The translations under genes were made by a program, and so were the position numbers. This document shows positions 1 to 8,333 of a DNA stretch of 64,000 bases, one piece after another (within the stretch, counting starts at the first letter, position 1; each line of letters begins with the position of its first letter). The stretch lies in IMG/VR virus record IMGVR_UViG_3300049893_001984, positions 62,001-126,000 of that record; one strand, written 5' to 3'. The stretch comes from a virus. Below the pieces are notes generated by a model. The model worked only from the letters and a program-made list of their open reading frames with translations. It was not told the origin of the DNA and made no database searches.

Positions 1-3000
1 CTCGTCTACATGCTTGTCTGTAAGAGCGAACAGATGCAGCTTGTTGCCGTCCTTTTCCACGTTTATGCCTGCGCCCTTCAGGTGGGCTAGGAACTTATTG
101 TAGATCAGCGGTTCCTTAGGTGAAGGAGGGGTAAGCCCCATACGGAAGGCTTTCCAGTAGTCGTCATTGCGCTGACCACGGATAACCTGTGCTTCCCTAA
201 GAACGTTAGGAACGCCGTGAGACAGCAGGGAGAAAGTCTCCATCTGGGAGATTCTCTTCGCACCCTCATCGCCGCCCCTGGCGGGAAGGCCCTCACTTGT
301 GTACCCACCAACGTCTCTACCTTTACCTTTACCTTCTGCCAGGTGGTGCAGCTTCATCATGAAACGCTCACCAGTCAGAACCCCAGGTATTGACTTCCCT
401 GTTTCAGGATCAACCAGGTCCTCTGTGTCCTTAAGCCCATGCTTAGCCAGCTCTTCTTGTACGTGGTCAACGCTAGCCTTACCTTTAAGACCAAACCCAG
501 GCAGAAGAACAGGTTGTCCTGTCTTACGAGCGATCTTACCGAGCAGCGCTTCATACACCTGGCTGGGGTTGATACGGGAGATGATACCCAGGGAGTTAAG
601 GATCAGTTCCAAGGGTTTGCCGTCTTTGGAGTGAGGCATCTGGTGGTCAGGGATAACCCGGCTGATAACACCCTTATCACCGAAGAACCCGGCCAGCTTA
701 TCGCCCTCTTGGGCAGGGGCATGGCTCTTGACAGTGATGTTCCAATCACCGTTCTTGTTCTGTGTGACGTCGGTTACAACACCATCGTGTACGTGATCCC
801 ATTCCATGGCTCCGTTGGAGAACATGGGTTTATGCCCTTTATGCACAGCGTCCTGCTGGCTGCGTCTAAGGGACAAGAACAGAGGATCTCCATGCTTAAC
901 GACCGTGCCAACCTTCACCACACCGTTTTCATCGATAGGCTTCAGCTGGTTTGGTTTATAGGCCCCAGGATATAGTGACAGAAACTGTTTTCTGCCTAAC
1001 ACTGTTTCACCCGGAGTGTGTTCTAGCACGCGCTGATACATGTGCTCACTACGCAGGCGCTGGGCGGCTGACTCACTGATGATCACACCGTCTTCGAAGG
1101 CCAAACCCTTGTACGGCATATAGCCAGTACGCAGGTTAGTGCCCATGGCTATCTGGCCTTTGTCGTCCGTGTAGTTACTCTTGGCCAGGAGCTGGCCTTT
1201 GCCAACTGCGTCGCCAATCTTAACAACGGGCGTGTTGTGCAGGAACGTGTTATGGACGATCAACCCACCGCACACTGCAAAGTTCTCGGAGCCTTCCACA
1301 CAGAGGTCATAAACGAAGTCTTCGTTAGGGTGTGGGGTGATGTCCGTAATCAAATCCCACATAACATCGGACCTGCCCCACTTGCCGTAGGTGCCAGAAC
1401 CTTCTCTCAACCTATCCTTAGCTACAAATCCCAAAGAAGCGGTTTTGTATCTAAACATTGAAGCCGACTCAAACTCCTTGTACATAGCCTTTCTACCAGC
1501 TTTAGTTACTGGCACAGACTCAAAAGGAGATGCCCTGAACTTCTTCTTGAGTTTACTGGCAAACCTGGCTTGTTTGTCTGCGTAGAAGAACCAGCTATCC
1601 AACTTTCCAAGGTGTCTGCTAATTACTCTCAGACTGTAAACATCGCGCCAATTGGTATTTTCCAGGCGCTGCTCTTTATGTGCTCTGGTAGTGAAAATAC
1701 CAAGAGAAGCTAGTAAATCACACAGGTCGTCACGCAGCTGCTTGGAGACAGACGCGGCCCCTAGTTGTATGGCTCCATTGCTATCCGACCAAACACAACC
1801 ATCCCCGCCAAAGTACCCGCTGATAAGGCCTTGTTTAAATTCATTAGAGGCCGACAAGTACTTTTCAGGTATCCGCTTGTTGTGGGCAAGGTGACCGAAC
1901 GAGCTAGTAAGCCAATCGCACAAGGCGTGATCCGTCAAACACACAGAACCGCCATTGCGATAAGGCTCTCTACCGTTGGTTACTTTTCTAAGCAGGCTAA
2001 TAACTTCTTCAGCCCTATTGTCTGGCTGAACTGCAATTATTACCAACCCAGGTTGAGAAGGTGGGCAATGTCCTTCTGACAAGTAAAGTCCAGCGAACAA
2101 ACCCATATCATGTGACATTGTAACCTGCACCGGAACTTCAGGAAGCATGGCTACAGGCGAGCGTGTCTGCCCGATCACGCAATCCAGCGGATAGATTGGT
2201 GAAAGCTCACCCTTATCATTCAAAGTTATAAGGCTGTGGTCTTCTGTGACCGTAACGTGCCTACCTGAACTAAATGTCACAGTAAACAAGCGCTTATCGT
2301 TACTGTGTTTCAAATATCCAGTTACGATCATCCAAGCTGAAGCCTGTGTTTTAGGATCAACAGACAGAACACGGTCCCCAGCTTCCCAGCGGTACTGTTC
2401 AATGGGTCCACGCCAAAGCTCTTCATTCTCTTTTCTAATAATGATCTGCGTGTTGCCTGTCACACTTTTGCGGTTGAATGGAAAATTATCATAAATTTCG
2501 TGCAACTCTTCTTTGCCATCAGCGTATTTAACAGTGATGCCCTTCCTGTCCATCTTGCTGACAACACCATCCCCCTTAGACTTAATCGCCCCTACGTGTT
2601 CGGCATAATGGTCAGCGAACGACTTACCTTCCTCAGTAGTAGGCTGTACCAGTGGTGCTTCCGGCTTCTCCAAAGGAAGTGCCTGCAGAGCGAACTTGGC
2701 ACCCATCAACAAGCGGCCACCCTTGATGCTGTTAATCATGGGTACCATGTTGGACGAAGCGGTGAACATACGAGTGGGGTGAGGCAGTTCATAATCAGCC
2801 TCGCCCTTCTTAACGTAGATCAACTGTTTGGCCTTGCTCATGGCACGCACAGTGTCACCTTCCCTTTCGTGTTCACCGGGGAAAGCAACAACTGACTTTG
2901 CAGCCTGTTCGGCTGAAACCATCTCCGTCTTACCGGTTCTCATATTCTTCATAGGCGAGTAGAGTCGGCCATCGGAGCCTTTAACAGTTCCATGGGCAAT

Positions 3001-4608
3001 ACGACTATCTACGCCGATGTTTCCCGACTCAGGGGCTCGAATCGGGTCGAAAAATCCGAAGTGTGAAGGCTGCACATTGCGTGATTCGTCAGGCACAGCA
3101 TCCGCCGAGCTGATACCGCCTTCACCCAGGCGAAGCACTCTTAGATGCTGGTCAAAGATTTCGAGCGGATTGGTTTCTTCGAGGTTCTGCCCCATTCCAG
3201 ACCGAAGCAGTACACCTCGCAGCTGGGGCGTAAGTGCGCCAGACGGCATGTGTTTCAAGTGTCCGCGCAGCGTGGACTTCCACAGCAGCTTACGACCAAT
3301 CATCCCGGCGTCACGCTGAACACGCTCGGCAAAGAAATCCTCAGGGCCGTGCATTGTCTGATAAGCCAAGGAGTCGCGGTCGTCAGTGTCCTCAAGACCC
3401 TTGTGCACGTTAAGCAGCTTCTGGCTAGTGCGCAGAAGCATAGGTACATCGGCATTCTTGTGCGGATGACCCAGGGTTGATTGTGTTACTTCTGGATCCA
3501 GCTCCATCTTATTAAAGACAGCAGCGATCCCTTGCCCGTGGGTGTTACCTGTGGGCAACGGTTTAAACTCTGTTTCGTTCTCTTCTTCTGGCTCACCTTC
3601 AGCCGCACTCTTTATTACCGTCTTGTTTAGTAGCGCTTTCTCAAGTGCTTTAATTGAGGCATTTTCAAGGCAGTAACGGTGAAAATGTCCGCGCTGGTAA
3701 GCGACAGGTGGGGGTGGTCCAAAGGGCTTATGGCAAAGACCACAGATGCGGTGCGGGTCGTGCTTGTTAAAGGCTGCCTCTTTAACTTCGCCATCCTCAT
3801 CCTTATTCTCTTCAGAGACACTGGCTTCGCCGCGCGTGCCTACCAACTTGGCGTAAGCACGCTGCACGGCTCGCGGATCATCGGCTTCAATATTCTGCTT
3901 GAGCAGGTCCTTACCCCAGTGCTTCTCAATCTCTTTATCCTGTACGCCCATAGCCTTCAGGATCGGGTACATTTTGAGCGTAGACTGGCCGACTCCCAAA
4001 CGGAAGATGCCTGTGGAGGGCTCCATGTAAACACGGAAGGAGGGCCCTGTACCGTTCTTGACGTTTACATGGGCCTCCAACTCACCGTTCTCTTTAACAC
4101 GGGTGTAAACCCCTGACTTCAACCGCATCTGGTTCGCCACGGTGTATTCGTTACCGCTGTAGATAAATGTACCGCGATGTGTGGCATATGGGACGTGCGC
4201 GATAACGCCGCCCTTCTTGTCTACGACCTTATTTGTAGCTTTATCAATTAGATGCCATTCACCGCCAAGTCGCCGCTCAAGCGACTGACCTTTAAGAATA
4301 GCCTCTTTCTGCTGCTCAATAGAAACCTTGTCTGGGTCCATGTATTTAAGCCCATGGATCTCCAGACGATAGCGCGTGTTCTCTATCGGGTACTTTTGAG
4401 ATATGGCTTTGTGGACATTGTCGAAGATGGTTGAACGCATTTTATCTGCGTCACCAAAATTTCGATAAGAGACTGGTTCTTGTGAGGCGGGCGCCAAAGT
4501 GCTGCCCAGCAAACTAGTCGGCTGGGCTGCACTAGGCTTTTCTTCAGGCTTCGGTTGGCTTGCTCCGCCTGGGTTTACAAGAATGTTCTCGAGCGGGGAA
4601 GTTGCCAT
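1..4608 (-). CDS. rpoB: RNA polymerase beta subunit (partial, C-terminus off window) with intein
   Basis: Catalytic beta subunit of a multisubunit DNA-directed RNA polymerase. The frame starts at 4608 and is still open at base 1, giving 1536 codons. Bacterial beta-like blocks appear in order: QLRGVLLRSGMGQNLEE, then ESGNIGVDSR (compare EGPNIGLI), then after the intein GDKLAGFFGDKGVISRI (compare GDKMAGRHGNKG), LNSLGISSRINPSQV (compare LNPLGVPSRMNVGQ), and a C-terminal stretch with RGGDEGAKRISQMET. Without the 406-residue intein the chain is about 1130 residues, so one protein covers regions that are split in phiKZ-type phages. The window probably ends close to the natural C-terminus. Residues 286-313 carry a CxxC...HxHxxC knuckle (C289, C292, C313) that may bind zinc. 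The other subunits are not in the window. Whether this is the virion or the non-virion polymerase cannot be told from the sequence. The family assignment is secure. Confidence 0.93.
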   Translation of the reverse strand, partial: MATSPLENILVNPGGASQPKPEEKPSAAQPTSLLGSTLAPASQEPVSYRNFGDADKMRSTIFDNVHKAISQKYPIENTRYRLEIHGLKYMDPDKVSIEQQKEAILKGQSLERRLGGEWHLIDKATNKVVDKKGGVIAHVPYATHRGTFIYSGNEYTVANQMRLKSGVYTRVKENGELEAHVNVKNGTGPSFRVYMEPSTGIFRLGVGQSTLKMYPILKAMGVQDKEIEKHWGKDLLKQNIEADDPRAVQRAYAKLVGTRGEASVSEENKDEDGEVKEAAFNKHDPHRICGLCHKPFGPPPPVAYQRGHFHRYCLENASIKALEKALLNKTVIKSAAEGEPEEENETEFKPLPTGNTHGQGIAAVFNKMELDPEVTQSTLGHPHKNADVPMLLRTSQKLLNVHKGLEDTDDRDSLAYQTMHGPEDFFAERVQRDAGMIGRKLLWKSTLRGHLKHMPSGALTPQLRGVLLRSGMGQNLEETNPLEIFDQHLRVLRLGEGGISSADAVPDESRNVQPSHFGFFDPIRAPESGNIGVDSRIAHGTVKGSDGRLYSPMKNMRTGKTEMVSAEQAAKSVVAFPGEHEREGDTVRAMSKAKQLIYVKKGEADYELPHPTRMFTASSNMVPMINSIKGGRLLMGAKFALQALPLEKPEAPLVQPTTEEGKSFADHYAEHVGAIKSKGDGVVSKMDRKGITVKYADGKEELHEIYDNFPFNRKSVTGNTQIIIRKENEELWRGPIEQYRWEAGDRVLSVDPKTQASAWMIVTGYLKHSNDKRLFTVTFSSGRHVTVTEDHSLITLNDKGELSPIYPLDCVIGQTRSPVAMLPEVPVQVTMSHDMGLFAGLYLSEGHCPPSQPGLVIIAVQPDNRAEEVISLLRKVTNGREPYRNGGSVCLTDHALCDWLTSSFGHLAHNKRIPEKYLSASNEFKQGLISGYFGGDGCVWSDSNGAIQLGAASVSKQLRDDLCDLLASLGIFTTRAHKEQRLENTNWRDVYSLRVISRHLGKLDSWFFYADKQARFASKLKKKFRASPFESVPVTKAGRKAMYKEFESASMFRYKTASLGFVAKDRLREGSGTYGKWGRSDVMWDLITDITPHPNEDFVYDLCVEGSENFAVCGGLIVHNTFLHNTPVVKIGDAVGKGQLLAKSNYTDDKGQIAMGTNLRTGYMPYKGLAFEDGVIISESAAQRLRSEHMYQRVLEHTPGETVLGRKQFLSLYPGAYKPNQLKPIDENGVVKVGTVVKHGDPLFLSLRRSQQDAVHKGHKPMFSNGAMEWDHVHDGVVTDVTQNKNGDWNITVKSHAPAQEGDKLAGFFGDKGVISRVIPDHQMPHSKDGKPLELILNSLGIISRINPSQVYEALLGKIARKTGQPVLLPGFGLKGKASVDHVQEELAKHGLKDTEDLVDPETGKSIPGVLTGERFMMKLHHLAEGKGKGRDVGGYTSEGLPARGGDEGAKRISQMETFSLLSHGVPNVLREAQVIRGQRNDDYWKAFRMGLTPPSPKEPLIYNKFLAHLKGAGINVEKDGNKLHLFALTDKHVDE
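1249..2466 (-). mobile_element. Intein with LAGLIDADG homing endonuclease in the beta subunit
   Basis: An in-frame insertion of 406 codons (residues 715-1120 of the beta frame). It begins SVTGNTQIII (Ser1, block A). Block B follows with TEDHSLIT near intein residue 74. Two endonuclease motifs come next, LFAGLYLSEGH near 123 and GLISGYFGGDGCVW near 213. It ends with block F VYDLCVEGSENFAV and block G GGLIVHN, followed by Thr as the +1 residue. Removing it rejoins NFPFNRK to TFLHNTPVV, which aligns with the conserved bacterial beta segment RSNQNTCINQRPIV, so the insertion falls exactly before the conserved Thr. The penultimate His, terminal Asn and Thr nucleophile are all present, and so are both endonuclease acidic motifs, so splicing and homing both look intact. 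Known for the family: such inteins move between alleles by homing. Host and phage alleles lacking it are not visible here. Confidence 0.93.
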
Positions 4609-4641
4609 CGTCTGTTTTTACCTTTACATGGTCTGGTCAGC

Positions 4642-5583
4642 TTAGTTTGCCTCTTCAGCAAGATCGGGAGGGGCGACTTGAACAGGCGGAGGGCTTGCTC
4701 TGAGTCTTGCTTTTAGCATACGCCTCAGCTCCTTTAGCTTGTATCGCTCAGGATCATTGTCCTCAATGTAACCCTTAGCCGCCTGGTGAGCACCATATCC
4801 AAGCAGGGATGCAATACCAAGGTAAGGCCCAGCCATCTCAACTAGTTCCCCGGCAGCTGCCTTTGTATACGCTTGAGCTAAAGCATCCACAAGCTCACCA
4901 GCTGAACTCGCCTTGTTTAACCCTTTACTTGAGGCGTACTCCATTTTAAGCGCATTTTCAAATTCCTGCTTTGCTTTGGACAGGTGTTTATCCAGAACAG
5001 CGGAATGTGAGTCTATGGCTTTTTCAGAGGCATCCTGGTACCCCTTCTTCAGTTCTCTAGCTCCGGTCAATGCAGCTGCCGGATAGAACCATGGAAGGGA
5101 TGTGGGATTACTATTTGGCCTAGTTGCATGTGTAAACTTTTCATCGATAAGGCGTGCACCATATGCCTTTGCATCTTGTGCCGTTTCCAGCACCGGGCTA
5201 ACCATGGTGTCCCATATGATACCGGCATTCTTTGACAACAGCCGCTCATCGAGCCACTCTGCTGTCTTGCGTTGAGGCTCTGCTTTGCTTCCAGGTACGG
5301 AAGGCATCGTAATAGTCATATCGCGGCCAGGAGGCGCATCAGAGCCAGACCGTACAGGTAGAAGGCTTTCTATGCCGCTGTCCTGAACTTTTTGCTGTCT
5401 TATTCTTTGACCAGCAGCGTAACTCGCTTCACGTACCTTATCTATAATGGCCATCGCCTTAGCCGTGGCCTCTTCTTGTGAGGACGGTATGTGCTGATGC
5501 AGCACAGCCTCCTGTTCCTTAAGCTTCTGTTTCCAGGCTGGGCTTTCCATCAGTTCGTTGGCTACTTTTGCAAATTCGCCCAT
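4642..5583 (-). CDS. Unknown protein, probable virion-associated
   Basis: A 313-residue protein of unrecognised family. I place the start at 5583 (MGEFAKVANELM), 6 bases after GAGGTGGATA; a longer in-frame form from 5595 is possible. The N-terminal half is charged and probably helical. Around residues 250-280 there is a small-residue-rich, weakly hydrophobic stretch (GPYLGIASLLGYGAHQ). The C-terminus is basic, then proline-rich, then acidic. It is the first gene upstream of the polymerase gene on the same strand and overlaps the stop of its upstream neighbour by three bases, so it belongs to the same operon. Position next to the polymerase and structural genes suggests a virion component, but this is inference only. 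Confidence 0.75.
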   Translation of the reverse strand: MGEFAKVANELMESPAWKQKLKEQEAVLHQHIPSSQEEATAKAMAIIDKVREASYAAGQRIRQQKVQDSGIESLLPVRSGSDAPPGRDMTITMPSVPGSKAEPQRKTAEWLDERLLSKNAGIIWDTMVSPVLETAQDAKAYGARLIDEKFTHATRPNSNPTSLPWFYPAAALTGARELKKGYQDASEKAIDSHSAVLDKHLSKAKQEFENALKMEYASSKGLNKASSAGELVDALAQAYTKAAAGELVEMAGPYLGIASLLGYGAHQAAKGYIEDNDPERYKLKELRRMLKARLRASPPPVQVAPPDLAEEAN

Positions 5584-5591
5584 TATCCACC

Positions 5592-5963
5592 TCACGCCTT
5601 CGGCATATATGTATAGTTTAGAATCCAGCGGATAAACACACGCCAGCTCTTTATGCTTTCGTCGTATGTTTCCCTCTCGAAGGATATCTCTGCGTAGCCA
5701 TTACCAACCAGCTGGCATATGTCTTGGTAATAGTCCAGATCTTCCTCTTTTGAGAGGTCAAGTACATCGACATGTACATCACGACCCTGCTTCGGACGTT
5801 TTGAATCAATGTCGTCTTCTTTTATGTCTGGTATTGATTTTCCTTTAAAAGGAACACCGTCAATACCAGGAAGGATCATGTCCTGGTGTCTTGTCTTGTA
5901 GGGATCAACCAGAACAGCAGGTATTACTCGCCGTCTATTAATTTCCGCTTCAGGCAGTGACAC
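5592..5963 (-). CDS. Unknown small protein
   Basis: A 123-residue protein of no recognised family. It begins with GTG at 5963, preceded by AAGGAG with a 7-base spacer, and overlaps the end of the gene before it by 14 bases, which supports translational coupling. The N-terminus is basic (EINRRRVIPAVLVDP), the middle is acidic (KEDDIDSKRPKQGRD), and the C-terminus is mixed with aromatic residues and ends WILNYTYMPKA. No signal peptide, membrane segment or metal-binding pattern is visible. It resembles small baseplate or head-completion proteins only in size and location. Confidence 0.75.
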   Translation of the reverse strand: MSLPEAEINRRRVIPAVLVDPYKTRHQDMILPGIDGVPFKGKSIPDIKEDDIDSKRPKQGRDVHVDVLDLSKEEDLDYYQDICQLVGNGYAEISFERETYDESIKSWRVFIRWILNYTYMPKA

Positions 5964-6366
5964 CCTTACTCCTTGCCGCCATGCGGCTATGAATTTCTTG
6001 TGTCAGTTTCTTGTAGTTTTCGATCAACTCTTGTTTACGCAAATGCGTTATGTCTTCAGCCAGAGGCTTATCGGCCAAGCCTTCAGCTGCTCCGGTAATT
6101 CCACCTGCCACAAGAGGTGCACCAACTGCACCAATTGCGCCATAGTTGGCAGCGGAACCAAGTATACTCTTAGCTTTATCAAGAGCAGCCCCGCCCCTCT
6201 CAACAGCCATTCCACCTACGGCTAGAGGGAACCCTATCGGGCTATTGAAGGTGAAGTCATCCGCCTTCTTCTTAAACTCGTCTGGCGTAATACCTGCGTC
6301 AGCCAGACCATGTAGAAAGCCGACCTTGTACGCGTCGGCTTTCTTTCTCAGCTCACTATTATTCAT
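5950..6366 (-). CDS. Unknown protein with glycine-rich hydrophobic segment
   Basis: A 138-residue protein. It begins MNNSELRKKADAYKVGF, a charged helix. It then has two small-residue-rich stretches, FPLAVGGMAVERGGAALDKA near 46-65 and YGAIGAVGAPLVAGGITGAA near 75-94, that look like glycine-zipper membrane or packing segments. The C-terminal 35 residues are charged and probably coiled. It shares this build (charged ends, Gly/Ala-rich core) with the next three upstream genes. That suggests a group of internal or membrane-active virion proteins. No enzyme motif is seen. Confidence 0.75.
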   Translation of the reverse strand: MNNSELRKKADAYKVGFLHGLADAGITPDEFKKKADDFTFNSPIGFPLAVGGMAVERGGAALDKAKSILGSAANYGAIGAVGAPLVAGGITGAAEGLADKPLAEDITHLRKQELIENYKKLTQEIHSRMAARSKGVTA

Positions 6367-6393
6367 CGCAGTTTCCCTTACATGTAACTTAAA

Positions 6394-7572
6394 TTAGTCT
6401 TCAAGCATACGGTTGATAAGGCTACTGCATTCCTCTCCGAGTTTACCTTCGTAAGAAGCACCCTTCTGAAGGACGTCAGCGACCTGCTCACCGTTCAATC
6501 CCATCTCCTGGCAGGCAAACAGAAGCCCATCAGTGAAAGGGGTGCCGAGGCTGGCCTTCTTTTCTTCCTTCTTTTCTTCCTTCTTGTCGTCTTCTTTGTC
6601 CTTACCCTTCATCGCTTTGTGGGCAAGGTAGCCAGCTCCGCCAACCGCAGCGGCTCCAGCCGCTCCAATGCCAATCTTCCCGGCAGTGCTGGTGTTGTTC
6701 CACTTATCCTTAACGTAATTACCAGCGTCAGAAACAGCGCCTTTAGTCTTTTCCCAGAGGCTTGGTTTCTTAGGGCCACTACTGACACCAGCGTACCGTT
6801 CAACTGTATTAGGACCACCACCGGCACCTGCATATTCCTCGGTAGTCATAGCGAATTTGAACAGGTGGTTGTACTTGTTTCGGATGTAAGCAGCCTGCTT
6901 CTTTGCTTCTTGCTCGGGCTTTTTACCGAAAAGCTTATCATAACCGAGATAGCCGAGCCCACCAAGTGCAGCTGCGCCTCCGATCAGGCCAGCTTTTCCG
7001 CCAGCGCCCCTGTTCCAAGTGTTCTTAATCCAGTTACCGGCCCTGTTCATCGCTCCAGGCCCAGCGGCAGGGGCAGCCGGTGAGACCATTCCAGCATACC
7101 GTTCAACTGTATTAGGACCACCACCGGCACCTGCATATTCCATCGTGGACATTGCAGGTTTTGCAGAAACGGGAGCGGCTCCACCTGCATATTCCATAGT
7201 TGACAGTCCGGACCCTTTATTGGAAGGCTGAAGAGCGTAGGGGCCGAGGTCTTTAACCGTAGGGTTAGCGCCTGGCCTAGAGGCAAGAGCGAGGTCTCCG
7301 GTATCTCTAACATTAGAGGTAGGGATAGCACCTGGTCTAGAGGCAAGGGCGAGATCGTCTTTTGGCATTTTATTGTTTCCTTTCGGGGTAGGCCCGCGCT
7401 TTATCACTTGTGTTTTGTCTGACACATCAGGATAAATAGCGCCATTAGGTAACGTCTGCAATTGGTTATACTTTTCTGGATTCCACTTAAGTGTTTCTGC
7501 GTAAGGGTCAGCTGCTTGTTTGGCCAAAATGCCGGACAGCTTTCCTATACTTTTTATATCAATTTTAGCCAT
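6394..7572 (-). CDS. Repeat-containing protein with two glycine-zipper segments
   Basis: A 392-residue protein built from duplicated modules. A 16-residue block containing AGAGGGPNTVERYAG occurs twice, encoded by a near-identical 48-base direct repeat. Each copy is followed by a Trp/Lys-rich helix (NWIKNTWNRG; NYVKDKWNNT) and then a Gly/Ala hydrophobic segment (GLIGGAAALGGLGYLGYDKL; GKIGIGAAGAAAVGGAGYLA). Near the N-terminus DLALASRPGA also occurs twice. A highly charged lysine/glutamate tract precedes the C-terminal 60 residues. The start at 7572 follows AAGGAG. The two hydrophobic stretches are long enough to cross a membrane or to pack in a capsid. I do not recognise the family. The duplication and location suggest an internal or ejected virion protein. 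Confidence 0.8.
   Translation of the reverse strand: MAKIDIKSIGKLSGILAKQAADPYAETLKWNPEKYNQLQTLPNGAIYPDVSDKTQVIKRGPTPKGNNKMPKDDLALASRPGAIPTSNVRDTGDLALASRPGANPTVKDLGPYALQPSNKGSGLSTMEYAGGAAPVSAKPAMSTMEYAGAGGGPNTVERYAGMVSPAAPAAGPGAMNRAGNWIKNTWNRGAGGKAGLIGGAAALGGLGYLGYDKLFGKKPEQEAKKQAAYIRNKYNHLFKFAMTTEEYAGAGGGPNTVERYAGVSSGPKKPSLWEKTKGAVSDAGNYVKDKWNNTSTAGKIGIGAAGAAAVGGAGYLAHKAMKGKDKEDDKKEEKKEEKKASLGTPFTDGLLFACQEMGLNGEQVADVLQKGASYEGKLGEECSSLINRMLED
6791..6838 (-). repeat. Direct repeat copy 1 (48 bp) inside the module-duplicated gene
   Basis: This 48-base stretch matches 7094-7141 with a single difference (GCG versus GCA near its left end). Both copies are in the same reading frame and encode the segment EYAGAGGGPNTVERYA. 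Near-identity at DNA level, including third codon positions, indicates a recent duplication or gene conversion. A shorter third relative lies near 7177-7200. Confidence 0.9.
7094..7141 (-). repeat. Direct repeat copy 2 (48 bp) inside the module-duplicated gene
   Basis: Partner of 6791-6838, about 300 bases away on the same strand. Recombination between the copies would delete one helix plus one glycine-zipper module in frame. Confidence 0.9.
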
Positions 7573-7587
7573 TATCAGCTCCTTAGT

Positions 7588-8331
7588 TTATTGCTGCTGC
7601 TGCGGACCACTAAATGCACCCATGAGAGAGTTTGCGGCCATACCAGTAGCCGCTTGTCCGCCAATATTCATAGCTTGATTACCAGCCCAACCTCGCCAGG
7701 TTGTCGGTGAAGTTGCTCCAGGCGCTACTGAGCCTACGCCTGTCAAGCTTTTTGCTGTGTTGCCAACCCAGCCAGCCGCCCTACCAAGGTAGGGTAGAGC
7801 CCTGGCGCCCCAGGTAGCCGCAGTTGCTAGAATCGGAGCCCATGCTTCCTTTTCCATACCACGTGACTGAGCAAGCTTCATGAGCAAAATAGCCTCTTTT
7901 TCAGATCGTACCATAGACGCGGCCTTAATGAAGGCCTTGTTCTCTTGAGCTTGTTTACTGAAGGCAATCAAGTCACCCAGGTAAGAAACCTTAGCAGAAG
8001 AGGGTCTGTTAGACAAGCGTGCACATGCTTCCTTCACCGCATCAAGCTGCTTCTTCTGGCGCTTTTTGAATTGGTCGCCTTTTTCGTACTTCTTAACGTC
8101 TTTAGCTTGAAACTTCTTTCTGGCTGGAAGGTCTTGGTACTTAGTCTCAGCCTCCTCGGGCTCTTCTGGTTCTTTCATCTGGCTCTCCTTTGTACTTTCT
8201 TCAACTTTGTCTGGAAGTGATTTTATATCCTTGGTGTGGTGCGCCCATCTACGAGCGGTACCTTTGGGCAGTTCGCCTTTAGCCTCTGCTGCAAACATAA
8301 ACCTCTGTTGTGCCTTGGACTTAAATGGCAT
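7588..8331 (-). CDS. KSKAQQR-type N-terminal domain protein
   Basis: A 247-residue protein. The first 45 residues (MPFKSKAQQRFMFAAEA, then PKGTARRWAHHTKDIKSLP) match a short domain common in phage and mobile-element proteins; its function is unknown to me. Residues 45-100 are strongly charged and coiled. Residues 140-170 include an alanine-rich helix (LLMKLAQSRGMEKEAW). The rest holds hydrophobic small-residue stretches (APILATAATWGARALPYLG) and ends in a Gln tract. It is two bases from the upstream gene, so they are one operon. No catalytic residues are apparent. Likely a virion or virion-assembly protein by context. Confidence 0.75.
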   Translation of the reverse strand: MPFKSKAQQRFMFAAEAKGELPKGTARRWAHHTKDIKSLPDKVEESTKESQMKEPEEPEEAETKYQDLPARKKFQAKDVKKYEKGDQFKKRQKKQLDAVKEACARLSNRPSSAKVSYLGDLIAFSKQAQENKAFIKAASMVRSEKEAILLMKLAQSRGMEKEAWAPILATAATWGARALPYLGRAAGWVGNTAKSLTGVGSVAPGATSPTTWRGWAGNQAMNIGGQAATGMAANSLMGAFSGPQQQQ

Positions 8332-8333
8332 TT

